From Campylobacter concisus UNSWCS (lineage in GTDB: Bacteria > Campylobacterota > Campylobacteria > Campylobacterales > Campylobacteraceae), in contig NZ_ANNG01000009.1 in NCBI RefSeq assembly GCF_000466685.1, forward strand, positions 1-64,000: DNA of 64,000 nucleotides, read 5' to 3'. Made by a program: the position numbers and the translations under genes. Each line of letters begins with the position of its first letter. Within the stretch, counting starts at the first letter, position 1. The notes under the pieces were generated by a model that saw only the letters and a program-made list of their open reading frames with translations, made no database searches and was not told where the DNA came from. Positions 41,441 through 50,995 of the stretch are shown in pieces.

Positions 41441-42186
41441 TTCTCACCTCGCAAAAGGCTAAATTTCGCTATCAAAAGCAAAAAGAGCCTATCTATGAGC
41501 ACGCCGCAAATGCCGATCGTAAAAATGCCCACAAATATCCTATCCGCGCGTGAGAGCTCCTCTGCGTCGAGTATAAGATATCCCAGCCCACTTGAAGCCG
41601 CTATCATCTCAGCTCCGATGATCGCGCGCATGGCGTAGCCAAAGCCTATTCGCATGCCGACAAAGATATCTTTTAGCGCGCTTTTTAAGATGATCTTATA
41701 AAAAATTTCAAATTTACTAAAGCCAAAAATTTTACCAACCTCGATGAGCTTTATATCGCAGCTTGTTAGCCCCTTTTGGATACTTAGAAACATCGGGAAA
41801 AACGAAGCTAGGATGATAATGATAATCTTTGGCGTCTCGTTTATGCCAAACCAAAGCACCAAAATGGCGATCAAACTAAGCGGCGGGATGTTTCTAAAAA
41901 ACTCCAGTATCCACTCGTAATAAACACTGATCTTTGGCAAAAGTGCCGCTATACCGCCAAGCACGAGCGCCAAGGCAAACGAGAGAGCATATCCTGCAAA
42001 TATGCGCTTAAAGCTGATAATGGTGTGCGTAGCAAGCTCGCCGCTTAGGCTCATGCTACACATCGTTTTTATCGTAGCTATCGGACTTGGCAAGATATAT
42101 GGTGTGAAAATTTCTAGCTCGCAAACGACCTGCCAGATGGCAAAGATCGCTAGGATCAAAATGCTCTTTTTAAAAATTTCTTTCAC
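41437..42186 (-). CDS. NitT/TauT-type ABC transporter permease
   Basis: The 249-residue protein has six hydrophobic segments and the BPD_transp_1 landmark EVGKIFGFSKFEIFYKIILK followed by RIGFGYAMRAIIGAEMI. An early PYILPSPIATI is also typical of SsuC/TauC/ThiX permeases. It overlaps the ATPase gene by 4 bases and the hydrogenase-like gene by 4 bases, which argues that all four products act in one process. Confidence 0.92.
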   Translation of the reverse strand: MKEIFKKSILILAIFAIWQVVCELEIFTPYILPSPIATIKTMCSMSLSGELATHTIISFKRIFAGYALSFALALVLGGIAALLPKISVYYEWILEFFRNIPPLSLIAILVLWFGINETPKIIIIILASFFPMFLSIQKGLTSCDIKLIEVGKIFGFSKFEIFYKIILKSALKDIFVGMRIGFGYAMRAIIGAEMIAASSGLGYLILDAEELSRADRIFVGIFTIGICGVLIDRLFLLLIAKFSLLRGEK

Positions 42187-42794
42187 AGCCCATCTCCGTT
42201 GTGACAGCCGTTTTCGCAGTATAAAAGCTCGATGATCTGGTAGTTTTTAAGCTCGCTAAATTTATATGAAAGGGCGTTTTCTATCTTCTCTTTACTGCTA
42301 AGACTTAGTGTTTTTACGTCCAAATTTGTGAAAAATCCCGGCGGTATCGGACTTTGCTCGATGTTGCGCATCTTTAAATTTATAGCGTTTTGCTCCATAA
42401 AGCTTTTCCATGTCAAAAATGTGGTTCGCTCCAAATTTAGCCCCCTGCCAAGCTCTGCCAAGTCCTCGCAAGGTGTGGTCACGTAAAGCCACTCGTTCTC
42501 TTTTAGCTTTGCGCTTAGCTCAAGCGCGCTTTCTATTAAAATGGGGTTTAAATTTGAGATGAGATCGGCCTGCTCTTTGAAATTTGCCCTGATGAAATTT
42601 ACAGCCCTCGGACAGCGGCTATCGTAAATAAGCTCACTTTGCGCAAGAGCGTTTTTGTATGCGTTTTTTACGCTTTTAACGTGGTCTTTTTCACACTCTA
42701 CTACGCTAAAACCTTTGTCTTGCAAAATTTCTTTAAGTGCTGCAAAGTCGTAGATACTTTTTACAACAGGATTTAACCAAACCACTTTTTTCAT
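42183..42794 (-). CDS. Small protein resembling the [FeFe]-hydrogenase H-cluster domain
   Basis: The 203-residue protein has no signal peptide or membrane segment. It resembles the C-terminal catalytic domain of iron-only hydrogenases in three places: DSRCPRAVNFIRANF (Cys61, like the TSCCPxW block), VTTPCEDLAEL (Cys109, like MPCxxKxxE) and LLYCENGCHNGDGL (Cys193 and Cys197, like ACxxGCxxGGG). All four Cys that hold the [4Fe-4S] part of the H-cluster are thus kept. The region in between also follows the family (SNLNPILIESALELSA, SPIPPGFF), but N-terminal ferredoxin domains are absent. It heads an ABC-transporter operon. The ATG at 42794 has GGGAG upstream. A hydrogenase activity is not implied. 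Confidence 0.7.
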   Translation of the reverse strand: MKKVVWLNPVVKSIYDFAALKEILQDKGFSVVECEKDHVKSVKNAYKNALAQSELIYDSRCPRAVNFIRANFKEQADLISNLNPILIESALELSAKLKENEWLYVTTPCEDLAELGRGLNLERTTFLTWKSFMEQNAINLKMRNIEQSPIPPGFFTNLDVKTLSLSSKEKIENALSYKFSELKNYQIIELLYCENGCHNGDGL

Positions 42795-42898
42795 GAAAAC
42801 TCCCGTCAAATTTAAAGCAAAATGTAATAATTAAAATCAAAATTGTATCACTTGAAAGTAAAAAGATGGCTTTGGAGGTTAAATTTATAAGAAAACGG

Positions 42899-43873
42899 CT
42901 AGACTTTTACGTCTAAATTTCGCTTTTTTTGGCTTTTCTCCATTAGCTTTAGTATGTCTATGCCGTTTTTTTCAAGGCGCATCAGCTCCTTAAGATAGGC
43001 AAATTTCTCATCTTTATTGATATCGTAGGTCGCTAGTTTCTCGCTTCGGCCAATCACTGAGGCATAGACCTTGTTGCCGTCAAGCTTGTCGGTGTTTTGC
43101 ACATTGTAAAGCGACAGCACGCCCTCTATCACCTCTTTAAATTTCGCGCCACTCTTCATACCAGCCTTCATCAGCGTTAAAAATCTCTGCCTGCTCTCAT
43201 CGTCAGTGAAATTTATACTTTGCATTGTCTCATATTCTATCGGTGGCTTGTTCGTGCTAGTTAGCATTGAGATAGCCTTCTTGCCTATCGTAATACTCTC
43301 AACGCCGACCCTCTCGCCAAGATATTGTCTCAGCGCATAGTCCAGCCACTTGTCCTTAAACTCCTCGACGCTCATGTCCTTATCCAGTATCTCAAAGCCC
43401 TCCACGTGGCTTTTGCGGCCAAGTCCGAGCAAGGTGCCGCTATCATCTTTTGACGTGTACTCTTTTGCGAAGAGATCGACGTTTGTTGGATAGTATCCGA
43501 TGATCGATTCGTAAAGCCTTCCAAAACCAAGCGCCTCGGTCTGACTAACAAAGCTTTTAAGCTCGTTTATCTCATCTTGACTCATTTGCTTGTCGTATCC
43601 CATGAGCTTGCCCCAGATGCTTATCTTGCCATTAGCGGCCATGCCTGTGAGCGAGTTGTCTTTAGCAAATTTTAGTGGCTCATCATCTTTGTTAAATTTA
43701 CTCTCGCTCGTGCGACCTAAATTTATCTGATTGGTGTTTTTGGCTAATTTTTGAGATGATAAATTTAAAGAATTTTCGTCCGCACTAGGCTTGATATGGC
43801 TAGCACTTTGCTCCCTAATGTTTTGAAAGCCGCTATATAAATTTACATTAGCTCCATTTACGCCACCTATCAT
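42899..43873 (-). CDS. Hypothetical protein, 324 aa
   Basis: I do not recognise the family. From the ATG at 43873 (AAAGGA 6 bases upstream) the protein has 324 residues. The first 90 are Ser/Asn-rich and probably disordered (for example SAHIKPSADENS-like stretches). From about 95 it is helical and acidic, with MGYDKQMSQDEINELKSFVS, FGRLYESIIGYYP and a Lys-rich C-terminus. No signal peptide or membrane anchor is visible. The YDINKDEKFAYLKEL segment near the end looks like a degenerate EF-hand loop (D-x-N-x-D-E). It stands alone. Confidence 0.65.
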   Translation of the reverse strand: MIGGVNGANVNLYSGFQNIREQSASHIKPSADENSLNLSSQKLAKNTNQINLGRTSESKFNKDDEPLKFAKDNSLTGMAANGKISIWGKLMGYDKQMSQDEINELKSFVSQTEALGFGRLYESIIGYYPTNVDLFAKEYTSKDDSGTLLGLGRKSHVEGFEILDKDMSVEEFKDKWLDYALRQYLGERVGVESITIGKKAISMLTSTNKPPIEYETMQSINFTDDESRQRFLTLMKAGMKSGAKFKEVIEGVLSLYNVQNTDKLDGNKVYASVIGRSEKLATYDINKDEKFAYLKELMRLEKNGIDILKLMEKSQKKRNLDVKV

Positions 43874-44678
43874 TTCAAATCCTTTGCGAGATAGTTTAAA
43901 CAAATATCGTCTTTTTAAAATAATTTTTGATACAAAAGCAAATTTAGAAATTTATGGAGCTTTTTGCTTTTAAATTTAGGTTGTTTGAAGCTGGCTAATT
44001 TTTAAATATTTTATTATTTTGCTATTTTTTTAAAAATTACCTGCGCCATTTTTATTGCATTTGACCAATATATTTGGTTTTGACTGTAAGTCATATATTT
44101 AGAGCAAATTTACACCATCTCTGCCCTCGCAGCCACATTACCAAGCCATTTTTGTAGTCTATCAAAATTTAGAATTTTGCAACTTTTTGGATTATAAATT
44201 TTAAATTTGTTTTTTGGATAATTTAAATTTGAGATAGTTTGTCTGGATAATTTGCCCTGCTTTTGCATCATAAATAAACTTCGCAAACTAGCTTATAAAT
44301 TCCCTCAAAATGCAAATAACCCACCTAAAGCAAATATCACGAAAAATCAACGAAGCAAAATTTAAAAACCAACTAGCTCTAAATTTAGAAATTTATGGTG
44401 TTAGCTTTGAAATTTAATAGATAAGTTGAGCTAGAACTTTAAAACCTCATTTTTGAGGTTTTTGGCATAAATTAAAGAGCGTCTGCTCATTTTTTGTGCT
44501 TTAAAACCGCTATAAATTTACTTACACCAACTATTTTAACCTATCGAAGCACCTCATTTAAAAGCCACGAAATCAAATTTGTAATGTTCCGACTTGTAAA
44601 TTTGCCACAGCCTAAAATGGATAAATTTAAAACAAAATTTTAAAAAAATAAACGTAAAAAGATAAATTTAGAAAGAAA
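43874..44678. other. Long AT-rich intergenic region without a confident gene
   Basis: About 800 bases contain stops in all frames. Two features stand out. One is a hairpin at 44441-44463. The other is a short minus-strand remnant at 44110-44166 that reads FDRLQKWLGNVAARAEMV and a stop, similar to the last helix of glutathione S-transferases; no further part of such a gene is readable. The words AAATTTAGAAATTTATGG recur at 43943 and 44388. Confidence 0.5.
44441..44463. terminator. Isolated terminator-like hairpin
   Basis: The stem AAAACCTCA/TGAGGTTTT with a 4-5 base loop has T-runs on both sides, so it could work in either direction. No gene ends close to it, which may mean that a small transcript or a lost gene is present. 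Confidence 0.55.
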
Positions 44679-44699
44679 AGAGAGCCAGATAGGCTCTCT
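44679..44699 (-). terminator. Terminator of the ribosomal superoperon
   Basis: The 8-bp stem AGAGAGCC/GGCTCTCT with a 5-base loop starts 6 bases after the rplQ stop and is followed on the minus strand by TTTTCTTTC. It closes the S10-spc-alpha transcription unit. Confidence 0.88.
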
Positions 44700-44704
44700 G
44701 GGGA

Positions 44705-45061
44705 TTATTCAGCTACTAGCTCTATATAAGCCATCTCAGCTGCGTCGCCTCTGCGAACGCGAGTTTTGATGATCCTTGTATAGCCACCGTTGCGCTCTTT
44801 AAATTTTGGAGCTACTTCAGTAACTAGCTTATTTGTAGTCTCTTTGTCTTGCAATGAAGCAAATACTGCTCTGTGAGCGTTAGAGTCGCCCTTTCTAGCT
44901 CTTGTGATAAGCTTTTCAACATAGCTTCTAAGCTCTTTTGCTTTTGGTAAAGTTGTCTCTATCTTTTCGCTTTTGATGATAGCTATCGCTAAATTCTTAA
45001 GCAATGCAGATCTATGAGATGACGTTCTACCAAGTTTGCGATATCCGTGTTTATGTCTCAT
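44705..45061 (-). CDS. rplQ: Ribosomal protein L17
   Basis: The 118-residue 50S protein starts [20 protein letters not shown], the conserved L17 N-terminus, and contains [17 protein letters not shown] (about 28-44) and a late [20 protein letters not shown]. It is the last gene of the superoperon, 11 bases after rpoA, as in most bacteria. Confidence 0.97.
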   Translation of the reverse strand: MRHKHGYRKLGRTSSHRSALLKNLAIAIIKSEKIETTLPKAKELRSYVEKLITRARKGDSNAHRAVFASLQDKETTNKLVTEVAPKFKERNGGYTRIIKTRVRRGDAAEMAYIELVAE

Positions 45062-45072
45062 CTATTGTCCTT

Positions 45073-46089
45073 TTATTCTTTTGCACTCATTTGTGATTTT
45101 AGCTCGGTTATTTTCTTTCTGAGTTGCTCTTTGCTATCTTTTAACACATCGACACCAACTGGATAGCCTATCTCTTCCATAACCGCTTTTATCTCTTCAA
45201 GAGATTTTTTACCTAAATTTTTAAGCTCTTTAAGCTCGTTTTCGTCCATCAACGCAAGCTCACCGATAAATCTAATCTCAGCCTTATCAAGGCAGTTAAA
45301 GCTTCTAGCGCTTAAATTTAGATCTTCTACACTAGAAAGTAGCTTTGAAAACTCGCCGCTTGCACTTGAGCTAGCAACTGGAGCGCTAACATCAATATCT
45401 AAAATTCCTTTAAATACTGACATTTGCTGATACATAGCTTCTAAACAATTTTTAAAAGCTTCTACTGGACCAACTTGACCATCAGTTGTTATCGTAAATA
45501 CGATTTTCTCGTAGTCTGGGTCATCTTCAACCAAGACGTTTTGTATATCGTAAACTGCTTTTTTAACTGGTGTAAAGAAAGCGTCAAGTGCGATAAAGTC
45601 GTCTTCGATCTCTTCTCTGATCTCTTCACTAGGAACATATCCGATACCTTTTTGGATGATGACTGAGAAATTTAACTCAGCATCTTCGTTGATAGTCGCA
45701 AGATATGCGTCTGGATTAACGATCTCAACTAGGTCGTTATTTAGATCAGCCCCAGTTATCTCTTTTGGTCCTTTAAAGCTATACTCTATAACTTCACGCT
45801 CACTGCTACTTTTTAACTTAAATCTGATCTTTTTCAAATTTATAATAAAAAACGCTACGTCTTCAAGCATGCCGCGCATACTATCAAATTCGTGGCTAAC
45901 GCCTTTTATCTTTACACCAATAGGAGCAAAACCTACCGTACTTGTGTAAAGAAGGCGGCGAAGCGGGTGAGCCAAAGTAACAGCATAACCTGCTTCAAAA
46001 GGATATGCTGTAATGTTAGCTACATTTTCGCTAACACTTTTAACTTCAATTTCAGTTGGCATATAAGCTGATGTAGTAATCTTTCTCAT
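45073..46089 (-). CDS. rpoA: RNA polymerase alpha subunit
   Basis: The 338-residue protein has the N-terminal assembly domain (residues 1-230; [20 protein letters not shown]) and the C-terminal DNA- and activator-binding domain (about 255-320; [20 protein letters not shown], then [20 protein letters not shown]). The two are joined by a Ser/Ala linker. It sits between rpsD and rplQ, as in the classic alpha operon. Confidence 0.98.
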   Translation of the reverse strand: MRKITTSAYMPTEIEVKSVSENVANITAYPFEAGYAVTLAHPLRRLLYTSTVGFAPIGVKIKGVSHEFDSMRGMLEDVAFFIINLKKIRFKLKSSSEREVIEYSFKGPKEITGADLNNDLVEIVNPDAYLATINEDAELNFSVIIQKGIGYVPSEEIREEIEDDFIALDAFFTPVKKAVYDIQNVLVEDDPDYEKIVFTITTDGQVGPVEAFKNCLEAMYQQMSVFKGILDIDVSAPVASSSASGEFSKLLSSVEDLNLSARSFNCLDKAEIRFIGELALMDENELKELKNLGKKSLEEIKAVMEEIGYPVGVDVLKDSKEQLRKKITELKSQMSAKE

Positions 46090-46103
46090 CTCTATACCCT
46101 CTA

Positions 46104-46730
46104 TTATTTCGAATAAAGCTCTACTATAAATCTTTCCTCAACAGGAATGATAACCTCTTCTCTTTCTGGATTTCTAGTGAAAATTCCAAATTTTTTCTCT
46201 TTTTCCACATCTACCCATGCAACGATGCCAGTTTGAGCTGTAAGATCGATCGCACGAACGATTTGTGGATTGTTTTTAGATTTCTCAGCAACTTCTACTT
46301 TAGAGCCTGGTTCCACTCTGTAAGATGGGATATCCACTCTCTTGCCATTTACTAAAATATGTCCGTGAGTTACAAGCTGGCGAGCAAAACGACGAGTTGT
46401 TGCAAAGCCCATTCTGTAAACAACATTGTCTAATCTCTGCTCTAGTAGTTGAACCAAAAGAGCACCAGTGTTGCCCTCGCGGCGTGCTGCTTCTTGGAAC
46501 AATCTTCTAAATTGTTTCTCTGAAACACCATACATAAATTTAGCTTTTTGTTTCTCACGAAGTTGTAAGCCATATTCGCTTATTTTTGCTCTTCTTTGTC
46601 CATGTTGTCCTGGTGCATAAGGTCTTTTTTCTAAAGCACTTTTACCAGCAAGTCTTCTTTCGCCTTTTAACGCAAGAGACACACCAAGACGTCTTTCTAA
46701 TTTTTCAACAGGTCCTGTATATCTAGCCAT
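46104..46730 (-). CDS. rpsD: Ribosomal protein S4
   Basis: The 208-residue 30S assembly protein begins [16 protein letters not shown] and holds the S4 RNA-binding fold [20 protein letters not shown] (about 95-114) followed by [20 protein letters not shown]. The N-terminal zinc-type Cys of some S4 proteins are absent, the common C-minus form. The E. coli homologue represses the alpha operon; whether this one does is unknown. Confidence 0.97.
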   Translation of the reverse strand: MARYTGPVEKLERRLGVSLALKGERRLAGKSALEKRPYAPGQHGQRRAKISEYGLQLREKQKAKFMYGVSEKQFRRLFQEAARREGNTGALLVQLLEQRLDNVVYRMGFATTRRFARQLVTHGHILVNGKRVDIPSYRVEPGSKVEVAEKSKNNPQIVRAIDLTAQTGIVAWVDVEKEKKFGIFTRNPEREEVIIPVEERFIVELYSK

Positions 46731-46755
46731 AATAATTTCTCCTAATTTTCTCTAA

Positions 46756-47148
46756 TTATACGCGGCGGCGTTTTGGCGGTCTGCAACCATTGTGTGGTAA
46801 AGGTGTGATATCTTTGAAGAAAGTTACTTTTATACCTTCAACACCACCTACACTCTTAACAGCCGTTTCACGTCCGCTACCTGGACCTTGAACCTTAATG
46901 CCAACTTCTTTAATGCCGTGCTCTTTTGCTTTATTTAAAGCATCTTCTACGGCTTGTTGAGCTGCATAAGGAGTTGATTTTTTACTACCTTTAAAGCCTA
47001 AGCCGCCTGCACTACTCCATGCGATAGCATTTCCCATTTCATCAGTTACAGTTACCATAGTATTGTTAAATGTTGCACTGATATAAACGATACCTTTGGC
47101 TATGCTTTTTCTAACTACTTTTTTCTTAACAATTTTTCTTTTCGCCAT
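46756..47148 (-). CDS. rpsK: Ribosomal protein S11
   Basis: The 130-residue 30S protein has a basic N-terminus and the S11 signature [20 protein letters not shown] (about 19-38), then [20 protein letters not shown] and the C-terminal [17 protein letters not shown]. It lines the mRNA exit region of the platform. It lies 25 bases before rpsD and 22 after rpsM. Confidence 0.97.
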
Positions 47149-47170
47149 TTATTATCCTTTAACCCTTGCC

Positions 47171-47539
47171 TTACTTAGTAGCCGCGCCGACAGTTTTACG
47201 TCTGCCTTTTCTGGTTCTAGCATTAGTTTTAGTCTTTTGACCACGAACAGGAAGACCTTTTCTGTGGCGAAGACCTCTGTAACTTCCAAGATCCATAAGA
47301 GCTTTGATATCCATAGCAACTTGTTTTCTCAAATCACCCTCAACGACGTGGTGCTCTTGAATTTCTTTACGGATAGCTGCTGCTTCGTCTTCGCTAAGCT
47401 CATAAACTCTCTTGTCGTAAGAAATTCCAGCTGCGTCAAGAATTTGACGAGATTTGTAAAGACCTATACCATAGATATAAGTCAAACCGTACTCTATTCT
47501 CTTTTTGTTTGGTAAATCTACACCTGCAATACGTGCCAT
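47171..47539 (-). CDS. rpsM: Ribosomal protein S13
   Basis: The 122-residue 30S head protein has the conserved start [20 protein letters not shown], the [17 protein letters not shown] helix-hairpin-helix (about 25-41) and the C-terminal [20 protein letters not shown] with a basic tail that contacts tRNA. The frame order [24 protein letters not shown] is standard. Confidence 0.97.
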   Translation of the reverse strand: MARIAGVDLPNKKRIEYGLTYIYGIGLYKSRQILDAAGISYDKRVYELSEDEAAAIRKEIQEHHVVEGDLRKQVAMDIKALMDLGSYRGLRHRKGLPVRGQKTKTNARTRKGRRKTVGAATK

Positions 47540-47542
47540 GCC

Positions 47543-47656
47543 TTATCCTTGTCTTTGTTTATGTTTTGGATTTTCGCAGATAACACGAATTATGCCACTA
47601 CGTTTGACAATTTTACATTTGTCACACATCTTCTTTACAGAAGGACGAACTTTCAT
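47543..47656 (-). CDS. rpmJ: Ribosomal protein L36
   Basis: This short gene encodes 37 residues, starting [20 protein letters not shown] and ending with PKHKQRQG. The zinc ligands CDKC, a later Cys (VIC) and His (KH) are all present, so it is the zinc-binding form of L36. It lies 3 bases before rpsM, preceded by AGGAGACT. It is found at its usual place between infA and rpsM. Confidence 0.96.
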   Translation of the reverse strand: MKVRPSVKKMCDKCKIVKRSGIIRVICENPKHKQRQG

Positions 47657-47845
47657 TTTAGTCTCCTAAAAATTTATTCCACTTTTTTAGGGGCTGCATC
47701 AGGTCTAAAGAAATAATTTAAACCAACTATTTTCAAAATAAGTGGGGAACTTTGAAAATAATTCTTCATACAGCTTTTCGCAAAGCTTGGATTTTATCCA
47801 AAACCAGCTTTAAATTTACTTAGCATATTTGCCACAAAATCAAAT
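47657..47845. other. Unusually long spacer between infA and rpmJ
   Basis: Most spacers in this operon are under 25 bases; this one is 189. It holds a 31-codon open frame on the minus strand (47674-47769, MKNYFQSSPLILKIVGLNYF and 11 more) with no good ribosome site, and GGATAAAAT, which could be a -10 box for an internal promoter. I do not call a gene. Confidence 0.5.
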
Positions 47846-48064
47846 TTACTTATATCTATAAGTGATCCTGCCCTTGTCTAGGCTATATGGCGTAAGTTCT
47901 ACTTTTACGCGGTCGCCAGGCATTATCTTTATATAATGCATTCTCATCTTTCCGGCGATATGACATAAAATTATATGTTTGTTGTCGAGCTCAACTTTAA
48001 AAGTTGCATTTGGCAGTGCTTCAACAACATTTCCATCAATCTCAATGACATCGTCTTTTGCCAC
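47846..48064 (-). CDS. infA: Translation initiation factor IF-1
   Basis: The 72-residue S1/OB-fold protein has the conserved [20 protein letters not shown], the RNA-binding [20 protein letters not shown] (about 38-57) and the final GRITYRYK. It occupies the ribosomal A site during initiation. Its place after map in the spc operon is usual. Confidence 0.97.
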
Positions 48065-48097
48065 AAATTCTCCTTTCTTTAAATTTTTCTCTAAATT

Positions 48098-48856
48098 TCA
48101 CGCTTGACTTAAAATTTCAGCTTTGCCATTAACTATCGCCATACAATGCTCATAATGGCTAGTTCTCAAACCATCTTTTGAGGTTACTTTCCAGTTATCA
48201 CTTCCCAAAACTGGTGTGCCATCTTTTTGGCAGATCATCGGCTCTATACAAAAAACCATTCCCTCTTTTATCTTTGGTCCAGCTTTTGGGTTGTTTCCTT
48301 CAAGATAGTTTGGAATTTCTGGCTCTTCGTGTGGCCTTTTACCTATGCCATGGCCGCAATATCCGCGCAAAGGCACATAGCCTCTGCCTAGTATAAATTT
48401 CTCAAGCTCGTAGCTAATCTCTTTAAAATGCATACCAGCTCTTATAAAATCAATCGCAAAATATAGCGCATCTTTTGAGCAAGCGATCAAAGCCTCGTCA
48501 TCTTTTGAAATTTTACCAACTCCAAAAGTCCTAGCCGAATCGCCAAAATAACCATCTAAATTTGAGCCAATATCAACACTAACGATATCGCCCTCTTTTA
48601 GTTTGTATTCGTTTGGAATTCCGTGTATTACCACTTCATTGACGCTTATGCAAGCTGCATTTGGAAAGCCATAAAGTCCCTTAAAGGCTGGTTTTGCCCC
48701 GGCAGCTCTTATCATATCTTCACAAATTTTATCTATCTCAAGAAGTGAAATTCCAGGTTTTATGATCGTAGAAACATGATCAAGTGTTCGAGCGACGATC
48801 TTATTCGCCGCTCTCATTTTCTCTATCTCAGCTGGTCTTTTTAGCGTGATAGCCAT
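48098..48856 (-). CDS. map: Methionine aminopeptidase, type I
   Basis: The 252-residue cytoplasmic metalloenzyme removes the initiator methionine. The metal ligands are seen in SVDIGSNLDGYFGDSA (Asp pair near 94 and 105), GHGIGKRPHEEPEIP (His near 168 and neighbours), FCIEPMI (Glu near 202) and the last Glu in SHYEHCMAI (near 233). It lies 1 base after secY and 33 before infA. Confidence 0.97.
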   Translation of the reverse strand: MAITLKRPAEIEKMRAANKIVARTLDHVSTIIKPGISLLEIDKICEDMIRAAGAKPAFKGLYGFPNAACISVNEVVIHGIPNEYKLKEGDIVSVDIGSNLDGYFGDSARTFGVGKISKDDEALIACSKDALYFAIDFIRAGMHFKEISYELEKFILGRGYVPLRGYCGHGIGKRPHEEPEIPNYLEGNNPKAGPKIKEGMVFCIEPMICQKDGTPVLGSDNWKVTSKDGLRTSHYEHCMAIVNGKAEILSQA

Positions 48857-48857
48857 T

Positions 48858-50120
48858 TTATAGACCTACTGCACTTAGAGTTTGGTATTTGTTTGTATAA
48901 GACTGAGCTTCTATACGTCTCATCGTATCAAGTGCTACTGAAACCACGATAAGAACTGATGTACCGCCAAAATAAAATGGTACGCCCATAGTCTTGACAA
49001 GTACCCAAGGTAGTGTTGAAATGATACCTAAGTATAAAGCTCCACCTAAAGTTAGTCTGCCAGCTACTTCGTTTAGATAGCTAGCAGTACTTTCGCCTGG
49101 TCTAACACCAGGGATAAACCCGCCTTGTTTTTTCAAATTTTCACTTATATCTTTTGTGTTAAAGACGATAGATGCGTAGAAAAACGCAAAGAAGATAATA
49201 AATAAAAATGTTAAAACATTAAACATATAGCCATTTGGACTTAAAAAGTCGTTGATAGCCTGGATTACTGGATTTGTGCTAGCCTGCAAAATAGTGCTTG
49301 GAAACATCAAAATCGCACTAGCAAATATCGGTGGGATAACGCCACTTAAATTTACTTTGATCGGTATATAGTTCATTATACGCTTGTTTTGATTTTCCAT
49401 TATCACTTTTCTTGAGTAAGAAATAGGGATACGTCTTTCGCCCATCTCGACAAAGATAATAGCACCAATTGTCGCTAGAATAATCACCAAAATAGCGATG
49501 ACTGTTAGGAAATTCATCTCAGAAGTATTTACCAAATTTACAGTTCCGCCGATCGCACTAGGTATGCCAGAGACGATGCCCGCAAAGATGATAAGACTTA
49601 TACCATTGCCTATACCGCGCTGTGTGATCTGCTCACCTATCCACATAAGTAGCATAGTGCCAGTTAGCATAGACACAGCAGAGATCGCGATAAATAAATT
49701 CATATCTATCATGATAGCTTGCTCGCCACCACGACCGCTTAAGCTTTGAAGTCCGATAGAGACGCCGATTGATTGTACAAGAGTGATAACGATAGTCGCA
49801 TAACGTATGATTTGCATATATTTTTGCATACCGTCGCGCTCTTTTTTCATCTGACCTAACTTTGGAAATGTCGCTGCTAGAAGCTCCATGATGATCGAAG
49901 CTGTGATGTAAGGCATGATGCCCAGAGATATGATACTTAAACGCTCAGCGGCCTTACCACTAAACATATTAAATAGACCCAAGGCGTTGCTATTGTTTGA
50001 ATTGAAAAATTCTTTAATTACGTCGACATTAACACCAGGAACTGGCACATAAGCCAGTATCCTGTATGCGAACAAAAATGCCAACGTGATTAAAATCTTG
50101 TTGGTCAGTGTTTTATCCAT
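48858..50120 (-). CDS. secY: Protein translocase subunit SecY
   Basis: The 420-residue channel protein of the Sec translocon has ten membrane segments. Landmarks are FAYRILAYVPVPGVNVD near the N-terminus, FNMFSGKAAERLSIISLGIM (the plug region, about 50-69), MWIGEQITQRGIGNGISLII (about 160) and GFIPGVRPGESTASYLNEVA (about 335). It shares one base with the rplO stop codon, so translation is coupled. Confidence 0.98.
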   Translation of the reverse strand: MDKTLTNKILITLAFLFAYRILAYVPVPGVNVDVIKEFFNSNNSNALGLFNMFSGKAAERLSIISLGIMPYITASIIMELLAATFPKLGQMKKERDGMQKYMQIIRYATIVITLVQSIGVSIGLQSLSGRGGEQAIMIDMNLFIAISAVSMLTGTMLLMWIGEQITQRGIGNGISLIIFAGIVSGIPSAIGGTVNLVNTSEMNFLTVIAILVIILATIGAIIFVEMGERRIPISYSRKVIMENQNKRIMNYIPIKVNLSGVIPPIFASAILMFPSTILQASTNPVIQAINDFLSPNGYMFNVLTFLFIIFFAFFYASIVFNTKDISENLKKQGGFIPGVRPGESTASYLNEVAGRLTLGGALYLGIISTLPWVLVKTMGVPFYFGGTSVLIVVSVALDTMRRIEAQSYTNKYQTLSAVGL

Positions 50121-50521
50121 TATTTTGTTCCGCTAACGCTAACGTTCTCGTCTTTGATCTTTGAAGCAAGAGCTTTTGCGCTTGCACCGATTAGTTTTAT
50201 CTTAGTAACGCTCTTTGAAATTTTATGAACGCTAGCTATTGTTGCGATTGAAATTTCCGCAAGCTCTTTTATAGCTACGATCTTTTCAACATTGATAACA
50301 TAAGGTTTTTCAAATTTAGAAGCAAAGCCCACCTTTGGAAGACGTCTTTGAAGTGGTTGTTGTCCGCCCTCAAAGCCTCTTTTTTCATTGTAGCCTTTTC
50401 TTGCTCTTTGACCTTTGTTACCTTTGCCAGCAGTTTTGCCATTGCCACTGCCTTGACCACGACCTATTCTTTTAGTTGCATGAGTTGAACCTGCAGCAGG
50501 TGTTAATTTTTCTAATGCCAT
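50120..50521 (-). CDS. rplO: Ribosomal protein L15
   Basis: The 133-residue 50S protein begins [20 protein letters not shown] and contains the Gly-rich [19 protein letters not shown] loop (about 21-39) and [12 protein letters not shown]. It follows rpsE directly with a 15-base gap; rpmD (L30), which lies between them in many bacteria, is missing, as is typical of epsilonproteobacteria. Confidence 0.96.
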   Translation of the reverse strand: MALEKLTPAAGSTHATKRIGRGQGSGNGKTAGKGNKGQRARKGYNEKRGFEGGQQPLQRRLPKVGFASKFEKPYVINVEKIVAIKELAEISIATIASVHKISKSVTKIKLIGASAKALASKIKDENVSVSGTK

Positions 50522-50536
50522 CTTAACTCCTTTCTC

Positions 50537-50980
50537 TTAGCTTTTTAGCAAACTAAGTGCTTTTATAGTAGCACGAACGACGTTTGCTGAGTTGTTTGAG
50601 CCAAGTGATTTAGTAAGGATATCCTTAATACCTGCAAGCTCGATAATAGGACGCGCACTACCACCAGCAATAACACCAGTACCTTCGCTAGCTGGGCGAA
50701 GTAGCATTCTACTTGCGTTGTATTTTACCTCTACATCATGAGGGATAGTTGTGCCCTTGATCTTAACGTGGATAATATTTTTAAATGCGTCATCAATCGC
50801 TTTTCTCATCGCATCTGGTACCTCTTTAGCTTTGCCATATCCAAAGCCAACTAGGCCATTTCTATTACCAACAACAACTAAAGCTGTAAATCTAAATCTA
50901 CGACCACCTTTAACAACCTTTGTAACCCGACCGATATCGACGATTACTTCTTCAAATTCTTCTCTATTATATTTTTCCAT
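50537..50980 (-). CDS. rpsE: Ribosomal protein S5
   Basis: The 147-residue 30S protein has the double-stranded RNA-binding N-terminal domain with [20 protein letters not shown] (about 19-38) and the C-terminal [20 protein letters not shown]. It acts in translational accuracy. The spacing to rplR is 15 bases. Confidence 0.97.
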   Translation of the reverse strand: MEKYNREEFEEVIVDIGRVTKVVKGGRRFRFTALVVVGNRNGLVGFGYGKAKEVPDAMRKAIDDAFKNIIHVKIKGTTIPHDVEVKYNASRMLLRPASEGTGVIAGGSARPIIELAGIKDILTKSLGSNNSANVVRATIKALSLLKS

Positions 50981-50995
50981 CGATTTTCCTTTGGG

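Noticed and set aside
50521-50537. Missing rpmD (L30) between rpsE and rplO
   Set aside because: L30 is generally absent in epsilonproteobacteria; this is a lineage trait and not a local deletion.
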